Source of the DNA: an uncultured Bacteroidales bacterium
GTDB taxonomy: Bacteria; Bacteroidota; Bacteroidia; Bacteroidales; Paludibacteraceae
DNA: 7,083 nucleotides
Direction of reading: 5' to 3'
NCBI GenBank assembly: GCA_900321775.1
Contig: ONXE01000104.1
Location: 1 to 7,083, forward strand
The number at the start of each line of letters is the position of its first letter. The first letter of the stretch is position 1. The position numbers and the translations under genes were made by a program. Positions 6,917 through 7,083 of the stretch are shown in pieces. A model generated the notes under the pieces. It did no database searches, was not told where the DNA came from, and worked only from the letters and a program-made list of their open reading frames with translations.

Positions 6917-6945
6917 AAAAAAGGCGGCCCGAAGGTCGCCTTTTT
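6917..6945. terminator. probable bidirectional intrinsic terminator between convergent genes
   Basis: The left arm 6918-6929 (A5 then GGCGGCC) pairs with the right arm 6934-6945 (GGTCGCC then T5), leaving a 4-base loop (6930-6933). In the plus-strand RNA the stem is continuous, with a G·U wobble (6927/6936), loop CGAA and a five-U tail. In the minus-strand RNA the loop is UUCG closed by C-G and the tail is six U (from A6917-6922), but the wobble becomes a C·A mismatch. It lies 12 bases after the DUF4835 stop and 21 bases beyond the stop of the minus-strand gene, so it can serve both. Confidence 0.88.
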
Positions 6946-6965
6946 GATTCGTTGTAGTCACAAGA

Positions 6966-7083
6966 TTAGAACTTGTAGCGAACACCAATCATGAATGCCG
7001 TAGCATAGAGGCCTCCGTAGTTGAAGTTTACGTTCGTCTGGCTGTAACGATTGCCCGAGCCATCATACCATGTATCCGACACG
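6966..7083 (-). CDS. 3' end of a probable outer-membrane beta-barrel protein (partial)
   Basis: On the minus strand, an open frame enters from the window edge at 7082 and runs 38 codons to TAA (6968-6966); its 5' part is outside the window. The visible C-terminus has the alternating polar/aromatic pattern of barrel strands (TNVNFNYGGLYATAF), then MIGVRYKF. Ending on Phe after alternating hydrophobic residues is the usual C-terminal signal of outer-membrane barrels recognised by the BAM complex. This piece cannot say whether it is an OmpA/OmpW-like small barrel, a PorT-like protein or a larger receptor. The gene is convergent with the DUF4835 gene and shares the terminator at 6917-6945. The frame and stop are seen directly; the barrel call is inference from the C-terminus. 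Confidence 0.65.
   Translation of the reverse strand, partial: VSDTWYDGSGNRYSQTNVNFNYGGLYATAFMIGVRYKF

Overview
The window reads as chromosomal DNA from a member of the Bacteroidetes, most likely order Bacteroidales (Prevotella- or Bacteroides-like). The reasons are a 907-residue pyruvate phosphate dikinase of the Bacteroidales type, AT-rich leaders without clear Shine-Dalgarno sites, two exported proteins of families I know only from Bacteroidetes (DUF4831 and DUF4835), an outer-membrane barrel C-terminus ending in Phe, and AT-rich TTAAYAA intergenic repeats. Coding DNA is moderately GC-rich and intergenic DNA is clearly AT-rich. No mobile element, CRISPR array, tRNA or rRNA was seen.

Layout: (1) 1-77, a short AT-rich leader, perhaps with the tail of an upstream gene. 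(2) 78-2801 (+), ppdK, followed at 2826-2858 by a strong hairpin terminator with a UUCG loop, so ppdK looks like a separate transcription unit. (3) 2886-4130 (+) tilS and 4132-4851 (+) aroE, one base apart. (4) 4852-4907, eight head-to-tail copies of a 7-bp unit, TTAACAA/TTAATAA. (5) 4915-5958 (+) DUF4831 protein and 5955-6905 (+) DUF4835/PorD-like protein, overlapping by ATGA and both carrying signal peptides. (6) 6917-6945, a hairpin with A and T tracts on either side, between convergent genes. (7) 6966-7083 (-), the 3' end of a probable outer-membrane beta-barrel protein gene.

How the genes fit together: ppdK interconverts pyruvate and PEP; aroE uses PEP-derived shikimate-pathway intermediates for aromatic amino acids; tilS makes the lysidine needed to decode AUA. 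These three are housekeeping genes, and ppdK is probably not co-transcribed with the other two. The two secreted proteins form a translationally coupled envelope module, possibly linked to type IX secretion. They are the least characterised part of the window. I found no convincing new system. The best leads are the heptamer array in front of the exported pair and the pair itself.
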